DNA from: Deltaproteobacteria bacterium
GTDB taxonomy: Bacteria > Desulfobacterota > DSM-4660 > Desulfatiglandales > B25-G16
Reading direction: 5' to 3'
Length of the DNA: 5,910 nt
Assembly: GCA_020355145.1 (NCBI GenBank)
Contig: CP070660.1
Location: 263,602-269,511, forward strand
Shown here piece by piece: positions 1-5,860 of the stretch; the stretch's first letter is position 1, and every line of letters starts with the position of its first letter. The notes beneath the pieces were generated by a model. That model searched no databases, was not told the DNA's origin, and saw only the letters and a program-made list of their open reading frames with translations. Both the position numbers and the translations under genes were made by a program.

Positions 1-581
1 AATTCTCTATCCAAGAACTGATCGAGAAGTTCTCCCTTGATCATGTGGGAAAATCTCCGGGTATCTTTAATGCGGAGAAACTTCTCGATCTTAATGCAAA
101 ATACATTAGGGAGGCGGATGATGGCGATCTTGCTGACCTCCTGACCCCGTTTCTTGTCAGCCTTGGATGCTCAGAGTTAAAAAGGGAAAAGGTTAAAGGG
201 GCGGTAAAGACCCTAAAGAAAGGGTCAAAGACCCTCCACGACATGGCCCAGGGGGCCCTCTTCTACTTTAAGGAAATTACCTTTGAAAGGCAAGCAGATG
301 AAAGGTTCTTAAGACCTGAACTGCTGGAAATATTGGAAGATTTACTATCGGATCTAGAAGGAGCACCAGGCTTTAGCCAGAAAGAGCTGGAGGAGACCTT
401 TTCCACCTTCTTGGAAAAGCATCAGATAAAGCTCAGCAAAGTAGCCCAACCCTTAAGAGTTGCCCTGACAGGAAAGACGGTCAGCCCTGGGATCTTTGAG
501 ATAATGGAGGTCTTGGGCCAGGAAATGGTAATAAGAAGGCTATCAGATGCCATTTCACATATAAGAAGTAGAAAGGGGTGA
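1..581 (+). CDS. gltX: Glutamyl-tRNA synthetase, C-terminal part (5' end cut by window edge)
   Basis: Charges tRNA(Glu) with glutamate in the cytoplasm. Only the last 192 residues are in the window. The reading frame is open from base 3, and the codon at position 45 is an internal valine GTG rather than a start. The residues before it (FSIQELIEKFSLDHV) continue straight into GKSPGIFNAEKLLDLNAKYI, the linker typical of bacterial GluRS just after the catalytic KMSKS region. What follows is the all-helical anticodon-binding domain, ending in the usual RRLxxAxxHIR-like helix. The Rossmann fold with HIGH and KMSKS motifs must lie upstream of the window. The family is usually about 470-500 residues, so roughly 40% is visible. 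The gene faces the metabolic operon to its right and is functionally unrelated to it. A non-discriminating (Glu/Gln) form cannot be told apart from this fragment. Confidence 0.93.
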   Translation, partial: FSIQELIEKFSLDHVGKSPGIFNAEKLLDLNAKYIREADDGDLADLLTPFLVSLGCSELKREKVKGAVKTLKKGSKTLHDMAQGALFYFKEITFERQADERFLRPELLEILEDLLSDLEGAPGFSQKELEETFSTFLEKHQIKLSKVAQPLRVALTGKTVSPGIFEIMEVLGQEMVIRRLSDAISHIRSRKG

Positions 582-588
582 GTGGGGG

Positions 589-2190
589 TCACTTTACCAA
601 CTCGCTGGACGCCAAATCCATATCTTCCAGGGCACCCTCAAAGACCTTATTCAAGTCCAGGGAATTCAGTTTATCTGTTAGGCTAGTGGTTTCCCCTTGG
701 CCTGCCCTAATTACCTTCAATGTATTTGTGTAAAGCTTCTCAACAGCCTCTCTGGCAAAAAGCCGGGCAGCCGCAAACATGAATTGATTTGAAGTCCTCT
801 TTTCCCGGTCTTCTGAGCCCGCCTTTAGGCACGTGGCCTTAGCTACCTCGAGCCATGTCATTATATCCGCCAAGAGAAACATAAGATACTGGGATCTGTT
901 AACCTTAAGCCTTCGTGCAAGCAGAAGAACTTCATTCAACACCCCTATAGCCCTTGCGACCATATGGCCACCGGTTTCTTCTGAAAGGCCTGAAAGCACC
1001 TCTGACATACCACCATAATACCCACCCTTTGTACGTAAGGTCTCCCTTAACCTAAATATAGAGATGATATTCTGTTGAATCTCGCTCGTTCCCTCGAAGA
1101 TGGTGTTTATCTTTGAATCCCTCTTAATCTTTTCAACCTCGTATTCCCTGATGTAACCGTAGCCCCCAAGGGCCTGAATACCATCATTGGCCATGGCATC
1201 CCCAACCTCGGTGGCAAAATATTTAGCAATGGAGCCCTCTACCTGGAGACCTTCCTCTCTTGAATCAATCCTTGCCGCCACCTCCTCAATGTAAGCCCTA
1301 GCTGCCTCAATCCTAACTGCATTGGGAACCAAAAACTTATGGGTATAACCCTGTTTCTCTGCCAATGTAGTCCCAAACTGTACCCTTTCCTTTGCATAGG
1401 AAATTACCTTTTCCAATGAGGACATCCCCACTGCGAGTCCGAAGGTTGCGACCATAAGCCTAGTATACCCAAAAACACTATTAGCCTGTTTCAATCCCAT
1501 TCCCTCAATACCACCCACAAGATTCTCTGCTGGAACATAGACATCTTCCAGTGTTATGGGTGCGGTATCAGAGGCCCTAATACCATGCTTATCCTCATGT
1601 TTCCCGGGTTGAAGACCCTTTGTTCGCTTCTCAACTATAAAAAAGGATGGTCCATCAGGGGTATCAGCGAGTATGGTGTATAGATCTGCCACTCCACCAT
1701 TAGTAATAAACTGTTTCTGCCCATTTATCCTGTAGCCCTTGATTCGCCCCTTTTCGTCAAGTACCCTTTCCGCCTTTGTCTTGAGTGCCTGGACATTGGA
1801 ACCAGCCTCAGGTTCTGTTACACCATAGCTAACAATAAGCCCCTCATCTGCGATTTGCCGAATGTATTGTTCCTTCTGCTCTTCTGTTCCTCCTACCCTA
1901 ATAGGGTCCATCCCCAGACAGATCGCCAGAAATGAAGTAGCAATGGCCATATCTATCTTGGCCATCTCCTCTGATATCCTTGCTATCTGTAGAGCACTAG
2001 CCCCTAAACCACCATATTCTGCTGGGATAAAGATCAGATGAAGACCAATATCAGGTCCAAGCATAAAACGTATAAGCTCCTCAGGAAAATCACCATTCCT
2101 ATCCATCTCTAACCTTTTCTCAACAGGTAGTTTCTCTCTCTCAATCCGCTTAAGGGTATCAAGGACTATTGAGAACATCTCATTATCCAT
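589..2190 (-). CDS. Acyl-CoA dehydrogenase with C-terminal extension
   Basis: FAD enzyme that oxidises an acyl-CoA to the trans-2-enoyl-CoA and normally passes electrons to electron-transferring flavoprotein. In the 533-residue protein, signature 1 is near 123-132 (GVTEPEAGSN), a flavin-region FITNG near 162, RVQFG near 269, signature 2 near 339-358 (QALGGYGY through KIKRD), and the catalytic glutamate at about 366 in FEGTSE. Glu here matches the medium-chain, short-chain and isobutyryl-CoA enzymes, and argues against an isovaleryl-CoA type, which lacks Glu at this place. The first ~385 residues cover the normal fold; about 150 more form a helical extension like that of long enzymes of the VLCAD group. 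A GTG lies just before the chosen ATG, but AGGGG six bases upstream favours the ATG. Last gene of the operon, 19 bp after the ACT gene. The neighbouring oxidoreductase suggests a branched-chain acyl-CoA substrate; this is inference. No ETF gene is in view. Confidence 0.93.
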   Translation of the reverse strand: MDNEMFSIVLDTLKRIEREKLPVEKRLEMDRNGDFPEELIRFMLGPDIGLHLIFIPAEYGGLGASALQIARISEEMAKIDMAIATSFLAICLGMDPIRVGGTEEQKEQYIRQIADEGLIVSYGVTEPEAGSNVQALKTKAERVLDEKGRIKGYRINGQKQFITNGGVADLYTILADTPDGPSFFIVEKRTKGLQPGKHEDKHGIRASDTAPITLEDVYVPAENLVGGIEGMGLKQANSVFGYTRLMVATFGLAVGMSSLEKVISYAKERVQFGTTLAEKQGYTHKFLVPNAVRIEAARAYIEEVAARIDSREEGLQVEGSIAKYFATEVGDAMANDGIQALGGYGYIREYEVEKIKRDSKINTIFEGTSEIQQNIISIFRLRETLRTKGGYYGGMSEVLSGLSEETGGHMVARAIGVLNEVLLLARRLKVNRSQYLMFLLADIMTWLEVAKATCLKAGSEDREKRTSNQFMFAAARLFAREAVEKLYTNTLKVIRAGQGETTSLTDKLNSLDLNKVFEGALEDMDLASSELVK

Positions 2191-2209
2191 CACTATCCCC
2201 TTCCCCTAT

Positions 2210-2650
2210 CTACATCCTATAAAGCTCCTCGTCTACTACCCTAATCCAATTCTCTCTTAACACATTAAGAATCCTCTCCCTATCCTTAGAGGCTGCACCG
2301 AGAATAAGTACAGCACTACTACTTGCACCCAAAGGGGGCAGACATGGATAGAGATAATCCACATTAATTCCCTCTTCCCTTAAGGGCTTCAAGATAGCAT
2401 TGAGGCCACCTGGATGATTGGGTCTTTCACAGGCAATCACCTCGCCCATCCTCGTTCTGTAACCCCTTGCCCTTAATACATTTGTAGCCCTATCTGGATC
2501 ATTGGCTATAAACCTGAGTCTCCCCCTCTCACCCTTTGTATAAATGTAAAAGGCGATGATGTTAATCCCATCGGAATCCAATATCTCACTGACCACTGAG
2601 AGTTCTCCCAGTGGGTTGCTCAAGGCTAAATCAATCTCCTTGACAGGCAT
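2210..2650 (-). CDS. Tandem ACT-domain protein, probable amino-acid sensor
   Basis: A 146-residue protein made of little more than two ACT domains, the small fold that binds amino acids in many metabolic enzymes and regulators. Domain 1 (about 3-70) opens with SNPLGELSVVSEILDSDGIN, the classic N-x-x-G-x-L-x-x-V ... GIN pattern of the ligand loop and first helix. Domain 2 (about 72-146) repeats it with NHPGGLNAILKPLREEGINV. There is no DNA-binding or catalytic domain, signal peptide or membrane segment, so it probably acts as a cytoplasmic binding or regulatory partner. It starts 2 bp after the gamma-subunit stop, with GGGGAG inside the end of that gene as ribosome site, so the two are probably translationally coupled. 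Its place inside the oxidoreductase-dehydrogenase operon suggests it senses the amino acid whose 2-oxoacid is processed, perhaps valine, leucine or isoleucine. Neither ligand nor target can be read from the sequence. Confidence 0.87.
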   Translation of the reverse strand: MPVKEIDLALSNPLGELSVVSEILDSDGINIIAFYIYTKGERGRLRFIANDPDRATNVLRARGYRTRMGEVIACERPNHPGGLNAILKPLREEGINVDYLYPCLPPLGASSSAVLILGAASKDRERILNVLRENWIRVVDEELYRM

Positions 2651-2652
2651 CT

Positions 2653-3198
2653 TTACTCCCCTTCTAAAAGGTATCTGGCACCCATTTCCAATCCCCTCCT
2701 GTTGATTTTCATCTGGCCTGCATCCTTTGTCTTAATAGCCTCAGTCAAACCATTTACCAAGGAATCGATGCTGGTGAGCTTTGTCTTTGCTGCAAAGGCA
2801 CCCAACATTATCATGTTGGCTGCCCTCTCGCTCCCCAGCTCTTTGGCCATGGTATTTGCAGGAATCCTAAGGACCTCGATATCTGTTCGCTCTGGATCAA
2901 TGTCAATCAGATCTGAATTCAAAAACAGGCTCCCTTTGCTCTTGATCTGACCTTCATATTTTATCAAAGACGGTTTATTCATAGCAATGACATTATCTGG
3001 AGAAGATGATACTGGTGAGGATATATCCTCATCTGAGATGGATACAGTGCAATTTGCCGTACCTCCCCTTACCTCTGCACCATATGCAGGTAAATAGGTT
3101 ACATGTAGTCCATCCCGCATGACAGATAAGGCCAGCATATAGCCCATCATCAAAACACCTTGACCACCGAAACCCGAGAAGACCGTCTTTATGAGCAT
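2653..3198 (-). CDS. korC: 2-oxoacid:ferredoxin oxidoreductase, gamma subunit
   Basis: Gamma subunit (181 residues, normal length) of the 2-oxoacid:ferredoxin oxidoreductase complex, which converts a 2-oxoacid plus CoA to acyl-CoA and CO2 and reduces ferredoxin. The family marks are clear: FSGFGGQGVLMMG at residues 7-19, PAYGAEVRGGTANC at 37-50, and NMIMLGAFAAK at about 128-138. The gamma domain supports CoA handling and complex assembly rather than binding thiamine pyrophosphate itself. It starts 9 bp after the beta-subunit stop, with GGTGG as a modest ribosome site. The symbol korC is used as a family label only; the same fold serves the 2-oxoglutarate, indolepyruvate and 2-oxoisovalerate enzymes. 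The VorB-like alpha subunit in this operon points to branched-chain oxoacids. Confidence 0.9.
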   Translation of the reverse strand: MLIKTVFSGFGGQGVLMMGYMLALSVMRDGLHVTYLPAYGAEVRGGTANCTVSISDEDISSPVSSSPDNVIAMNKPSLIKYEGQIKSKGSLFLNSDLIDIDPERTDIEVLRIPANTMAKELGSERAANMIMLGAFAAKTKLTSIDSLVNGLTEAIKTKDAGQMKINRRGLEMGARYLLEGE

Positions 3199-3207
3199 AA
3201 TACCACC

Positions 3208-3954
3208 CTATAATCTGCCAACCTTATCCTTAATAACCTTTAAGGGAAAATAAGTTGTTATCGACGAGCTAATCCATTTACTTGCCTGGACCGGGGACAT
3301 CTTCAAATTCGTAGGGCATGGTGACAGAATCTCCACCAAGGAAAATCCCAAACCCTCCATCTGCACCCGAAGTGCCTTGGTAATAGCCTTTTTTGTACGA
3401 ATGATATTCCTCGTGGAATCAACGGCCGTCCTTTCAATGTATACACTTCCATTGCTAATAGCCAACATCTCGCTTAAATCAATCGGTGCCCCATCCCTGT
3501 CAAGATTCCTTCCACCAGGTGTTGTTGTTGACCGCTGCCCGATTATCGTTGTAGGGGCCATCTGACCACCTGTCATCCCGTATACACCATTATTGACAAA
3601 TATGACCGTAATCTTCTCCCCTCGGTTAGCAGCGTGAATTGTCTCTGCTGTTCCTATAGCAGCAATATCACCGTCACCTTGATAACTGAAAACAATCCTG
3701 TCAGGCAGTGCCCTTTTTATCCCCGTGGCCACAGCAGTCGCTCTTCCATGGGGTGCCTCTCCCATATCAATATCAAGATAATCATAGGCGAGTACTGCAC
3801 AGCCTACCGGTGGGACACCAATTACCTTTTCCCTTATATCCAATTCATCGATAACCTCGGCAACAAGTCTGTGAATGATACCGTGCCCACAACCAGGGCA
3901 ATAATGAGATACCGCATCTTTCATACTGCTTGGTCTGCCAAAAACCCTTTTCAT
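3208..3954 (-). CDS. korB: 2-oxoacid:ferredoxin oxidoreductase, thiamine-pyrophosphate beta subunit
   Basis: Beta subunit (248 residues) carrying the thiamine pyrophosphate diphosphate-binding half of the active site. The TPP motif is GDGD at residues 93-96, followed about 25 residues later by NN at 121-122 in FVNNGVYGMTGGQ. HGR at 69-71 lies in the conserved block before it. Four cysteines sit where this family binds the proximal 4Fe-4S cluster: C19 and C22 (HYCPGCGHG), C52 (PPVGC) and C213 (SPCPTN), so the subunit looks competent for electron transfer. GAGGG five to nine bases before the ATG is a good ribosome site. Unlike the other junctions of the operon, this gene is separated from the alpha subunit by 167 bp of repeat-like DNA. 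The korB label is a family name; the substrate is not fixed by this subunit. Confidence 0.93.
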   Translation of the reverse strand: MKRVFGRPSSMKDAVSHYCPGCGHGIIHRLVAEVIDELDIREKVIGVPPVGCAVLAYDYLDIDMGEAPHGRATAVATGIKRALPDRIVFSYQGDGDIAAIGTAETIHAANRGEKITVIFVNNGVYGMTGGQMAPTTIIGQRSTTTPGGRNLDRDGAPIDLSEMLAISNGSVYIERTAVDSTRNIIRTKKAITKALRVQMEGLGFSLVEILSPCPTNLKMSPVQASKWISSSITTYFPLKVIKDKVGRL

Positions 3955-3980
3955 CTATCCCTCTATCTCAAACAGCGTCC

Positions 3981-4117
3981 GTTGATGGTTGTTAGTTGTC
4001 CGTTGTAACCAGTGAACAGCATGCAGTACACTGGAGACCTGTTCGCTGCTTACTTTCCGCAACACCCAATAATGCACCGACTATTAGAAATACAAATGAC
4101 CAATTACTAATGACCAA
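3981..4117. repeat. Heptad (7-bp period) degenerate repeats in the alpha-beta spacer
   Basis: The 167-bp spacer between the alpha- and beta-subunit genes is largely built of short units with a 7-base period. On the plus strand four units beginning GTTG start at 3981, 3988, 3995 and 4002, and three units beginning CAG start at 4010, 4017 and 4024. On the minus strand, from 4117 down to 4083, there are five units beginning TT, including TTGGTCA twice and TTAGTAA. The centre (about 4031-4082) is more degenerate. The arrangement resembles the heptanucleotide STRR repeats described in filamentous cyanobacteria. No convincing gene, promoter or terminator is visible here, and no reading frame through it has a recognisable protein. 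Confidence 0.6.
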
Positions 4118-4121
4118 GACA

Positions 4122-5201
4122 CTATTCCCTTGAAAGTCCTTCCTTGGAATATATCTTAGTGATAACCTTGGCAATTTCATCAGGCGTGGATATTATCCCA
4201 CCAGGCCTCCCATAGAAATGAAGCCTCCCACTGCCTTCTAACGACAACTTGACATCCTCTAACATCTGACCAGTACTCATCTCAAAGACGAGGAAATCAG
4301 TTACAACTCGACTTAGCTCAATCAAAGACCCCTTAGGAAATGGCCAGAGTGTCTTAGGTCTCATAAGACCTACCTTAAGGCCCATTTCCCTTACCCTTTT
4401 AATTGCGTCCTTTGCTATCCTGCTGGCTGTTCCATAGGCAACGACTACCAAGTGGGCATCATGGGCTAAGAAAAGTTCCGCCTGAGGTATTTCCCCCTCT
4501 ATCATCTGGTATTTCCTGAATAGTTTCCAGTTGTGTTCCTCCATGGCGGGTGCATCAAGTATCATAGACCTAATAATCCTACTATGCCTCCCCTTTGCAC
4601 CGTCAAGAACCCATGGTTTTTTTTCAAGGGAGGCTGGGTCAATCGGATCTGGAAATTCAACTGGCTCCATCATCTGGGCCATCATTCCGTCTCCCAGGAT
4701 TATAGCGGGAATCCTGTATCTGTCAGCATATTCAAACGCCATCCTCGTAAAATCGGCCAGTTCCTGACCAGATCCGGGGGCCAAGACGATGTTCCGATAA
4801 TCCCCATGACCACCGCCCCTTGTGGCCTGGAAGTAATCCGCTTGGGCCGGGGCAATATTTCCCAATCCAGGTCCACCCCTCATCGTATTAACGATAACGG
4901 CTGGAAGCTCCTGACCTGACAAAAAGGAGATCCCTTCCTGTTTCAGGCTTATTCCAGGACTGGATGAAGAGGTCATAACCCTCTTGCCTGTCATTGAAAC
5001 ACCTATAACCATATTAATGGCAGCCACTTCGCTCTCTGCCTGAATAAAGACACCGTCCGGAAGAGCGGCCAGTGCATTTGCCATATATTCGGTGAATTCA
5101 TTCTGTGGGGTTATAGGGTAACCAAAATAATAGCGACAACCAGCCCTGATTGCTGCCTCAGCAATAACATGACTTCCCTGCAACAATATCCTTTCACTCA
5201 C
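4122..5201 (-). CDS. vorB: 2-oxoacid:ferredoxin oxidoreductase alpha subunit, VorB-type (3-methyl-2-oxobutanoate)
   Basis: Alpha subunit (359 residues) with the pyrimidine-binding domain for thiamine pyrophosphate and the C-terminal domain II. Marks, counted from the chosen start: AIRAGCRYYFGYPITPQNE at about 17-35, FIQAESEVAAINMV at 52-65, TSSSSPGISL at 77-86, RGGPGLGNI at 108-116, the QADYFQATRGGGHGDYR block at 120-136, then VVAYGTA, RPKTLWPFP and EMSTGQM in domain II. The string from AEAAIRAGC to YFQAT is characteristic of proteins called VorB, which act on 2-oxoisovalerate and related branched-chain oxoacids; substrate choice within the family is only suggested. The GTG at 5201 is preferred over a TTG at 5213. 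GAGG lies six bases before it, and it gives MSERILLQG, matching the family N-terminus. It overlaps the end of the ferredoxin gene by 8 bp, indicating coupled translation. Confidence 0.92.
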   Translation of the reverse strand: MSERILLQGSHVIAEAAIRAGCRYYFGYPITPQNEFTEYMANALAALPDGVFIQAESEVAAINMVIGVSMTGKRVMTSSSSPGISLKQEGISFLSGQELPAVIVNTMRGGPGLGNIAPAQADYFQATRGGGHGDYRNIVLAPGSGQELADFTRMAFEYADRYRIPAIILGDGMMAQMMEPVEFPDPIDPASLEKKPWVLDGAKGRHSRIIRSMILDAPAMEEHNWKLFRKYQMIEGEIPQAELFLAHDAHLVVVAYGTASRIAKDAIKRVREMGLKVGLMRPKTLWPFPKGSLIELSRVVTDFLVFEMSTGQMLEDVKLSLEGSGRLHFYGRPGGIISTPDEIAKVITKIYSKEGLSRE

Positions 5202-5436
5202 GATATACCTCAATAGCTATATCAGGACATACTATGGCGCATAGTGTGCAACCACTGCACCGATATTTCTCAATCTCTATACCCTCTTCGATATATCTAA
5301 CAGGATAATAACCCTTCTGATTCAAACTGTCAGAAACAGCGATCAGATCTCGTGGACACGCTGATTTACACAGATAGCAACCCTTGCACAATTCCCTGTT
5401 GATCTTTATAAAGCCCTTCCTTGATTTAGTAGCCAT
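5194..5436 (-). CDS. korD: 2-oxoacid:ferredoxin oxidoreductase, ferredoxin-like delta subunit (two 4Fe-4S)
   Basis: An 80-residue two-cluster ferredoxin that serves as the delta subunit, carrying electrons from the TPP site to free ferredoxin. Two complete binding motifs are visible: C17-x2-C20-x2-C23-x3-C27-P and C60-x2-C63-x2-C66-x3-C70-P. Between them is the usual insert (LNQKGYYPVRYIEEG) seen in OFOR delta subunits rather than in free ferredoxins. The ATG at 5436 has only a weak ribosome site (GAG about ten bases upstream). It is the first gene of the six-gene minus-strand operon, and its end overlaps the start of vorB by 8 bp. All eight cluster cysteines are present, so the subunit appears intact. 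Confidence 0.92.
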   Translation of the reverse strand: MATKSRKGFIKINRELCKGCYLCKSACPRDLIAVSDSLNQKGYYPVRYIEEGIEIEKYRCSGCTLCAIVCPDIAIEVYRE

Positions 5437-5459
5437 AATTTAGTATCTCGGAAACTCTA

Positions 5460-5476
5460 TCCCGCTGAATGCGGGA
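5460..5476 (-). promoter_or_regulatory. Small GC-rich hairpin in the operon leader
   Basis: TCCCGC and GCGGGA form a perfect 6-bp stem around a 5-base loop, ending 23 bp before the ferredoxin start. No T-run follows on the minus strand, so it does not look like a terminator. It could be a leader stem or an operator dyad. A TATGAT hexamer at 5484-5479 resembles a -10 box that would place the transcription start within this stem, but I find no good -35 at the right distance. Confidence 0.3.
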
Positions 5477-5523
5477 AAATCATACTGCCTTCAGTGGTCC
5501 TCCATTTATGCCATCCACCTGTG

Positions 5524-5565
5524 TTATTGGTTATTCGTCATTAGTTATTCGAGTAACAAGTAACG
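5524..5565. repeat. Second heptad (7-bp period) array
   Basis: Six consecutive 7-base units fill 42 bp: TTATTGG, then TTATTCG, then TCATTAG, then TTATTCG again, followed by AGTAACA and AGTAACG. TTATTCG occurs twice and the last two units differ by one base. The period is the same as in the spacer at 3981-4117, and the units share the TTA/TCATTAG flavour, so the two arrays probably belong to one repeat class of this genome. It lies about 90-130 bp upstream of the operon's first gene. Confidence 0.6.
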
Positions 5566-5597
5566 ATTGTACCCATCCCTCCAGTACTCCACTACTC

Positions 5598-5623
5598 TCT
5601 GGCCCAGACCCCTGGCCCAGACC
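5598..5623. repeat. 13-bp direct tandem duplication
   Basis: CTGGCCCAGACC occurs at 5599-5610 and again at 5612-5623. Including the preceding base this gives two 13-bp units with one mismatch. Each copy has a short dyad (TGG/CCA); the first contains TCTGG-C-CCAGA, an 11-base inverted repeat with a single central base. No function is evident. Confidence 0.6.
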
Positions 5624-5686
5624 TGGCTTATAGGCTTAATAGGCTGATCCGAGCACGTAGCGCCAGGGCGGGCCAATATTCTAATT

Positions 5687-5699
5687 GGGGCGAAGCCCC
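5687..5699. repeat. GC-rich short hairpin
   Basis: GGGGC and GCCCC pair perfectly across a three-base GAA loop (CUUCG-type loop on the other strand). Its 5' GG could alternatively pair with CCAAT at 5673-5677 through ATTGG at 5684-5688, so two mutually exclusive stems are possible. No T-run follows on either strand, so it is not called a terminator. Confidence 0.4.
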
Positions 5700-5749
5700 T
5701 AAGTGCTTCGATTCGCAAATACAGTGACGTATTTCAACGAGTTAGCAGG

Positions 5750-5761
5750 GAGCAATTGCTC
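5750..5761. repeat. Perfect 12-bp palindrome
   Basis: GAGCAATTGCTC is identical to its own reverse complement. Its size would suit a dimeric regulator's operator as well as a short hairpin; the surrounding dyads make it more likely to be part of the larger 5699-5876 element. Confidence 0.45.
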
Positions 5762-5811
5762 ACTCCATTCGGCCCGAGCTCATGGCCGAGGGCAGCACTA
5801 AGTCCTGAGGC

Positions 5812-5833
5812 CTTCGACTGAGCTCAGCCGAAG
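5812..5833. repeat. 22-bp near-perfect palindrome centred on GAGCTC
   Basis: CTTCG and CGAAG flank the 10-bp palindrome CTGAGCTCAG, with only the A5817/C5828 pair breaking symmetry. In RNA from the minus strand that position would be a G-U wobble, so the minus-strand stem is continuous. It resembles REP-type palindromes spread through many bacterial genomes. Confidence 0.5.
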
Positions 5834-5838
5834 TCTAA

Positions 5839-5860
5839 ATAAGTTCGTGATCGAACTTAT
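5839..5860. repeat. Perfect 9-bp stem-loop
   Basis: ATAAGTTCG and CGAACTTAT are exact reverse complements separated by the four-base loop TGAT. This is the strongest simple hairpin in the window. The next base begins the closing arm of the 5699-5876 element, so the two stems could stack. No T-run follows on either strand. Confidence 0.55.

Noticed and set aside
41..244. Minus-strand open frame opposite gltX.
   Set aside because: The plus strand here encodes a clear GluRS anticodon-binding region; the antisense frame is low-complexity and Arg/Ser-rich.
3634..4008. Plus-strand open frame of 124 codons.
   Set aside because: It lies antisense to the beta subunit, whose TPP motif and cysteines are intact. 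It is a shadow of that coding sequence.
4010..4048. 10-base inverted repeat CAGTGAACAG/CTGTTCGCTG as an operon-internal hairpin.
   Set aside because: On the transcribed minus strand it has a C-A mismatch and a 19-base loop; it is better explained as part of the heptad tract.
3992..4180. Minus-strand open frame of 62 codons across the alpha-beta spacer.
   Set aside because: It overlaps the end of vorB in another frame and runs through heptad repeats. Its translation has no family resemblance and there is no convincing ribosome site.
4531..4919. Two plus-strand open frames opposite vorB.
   Set aside because: Both are antisense to a complete, well-recognised gene and have no plausible protein features.
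5457..5483. Eight-codon minus-strand mini-ORF (MIFPHSAG) before the ferredoxin gene, considered as an attenuator leader peptide.
   Set aside because: It lacks runs of Val, Leu or Ile codons, and no terminator/antiterminator pair is visible.
5524..5565. Possible CRISPR array or tRNA-like repeat.
   Set aside because: The 7-bp period with no spacers rules out CRISPR, and no tRNA arms or T-loop sequence are present.
5687..5699. Intrinsic terminator of an upstream gene.
   Set aside because: The stem is only 5 bp and is not followed by a T-run on either strand.
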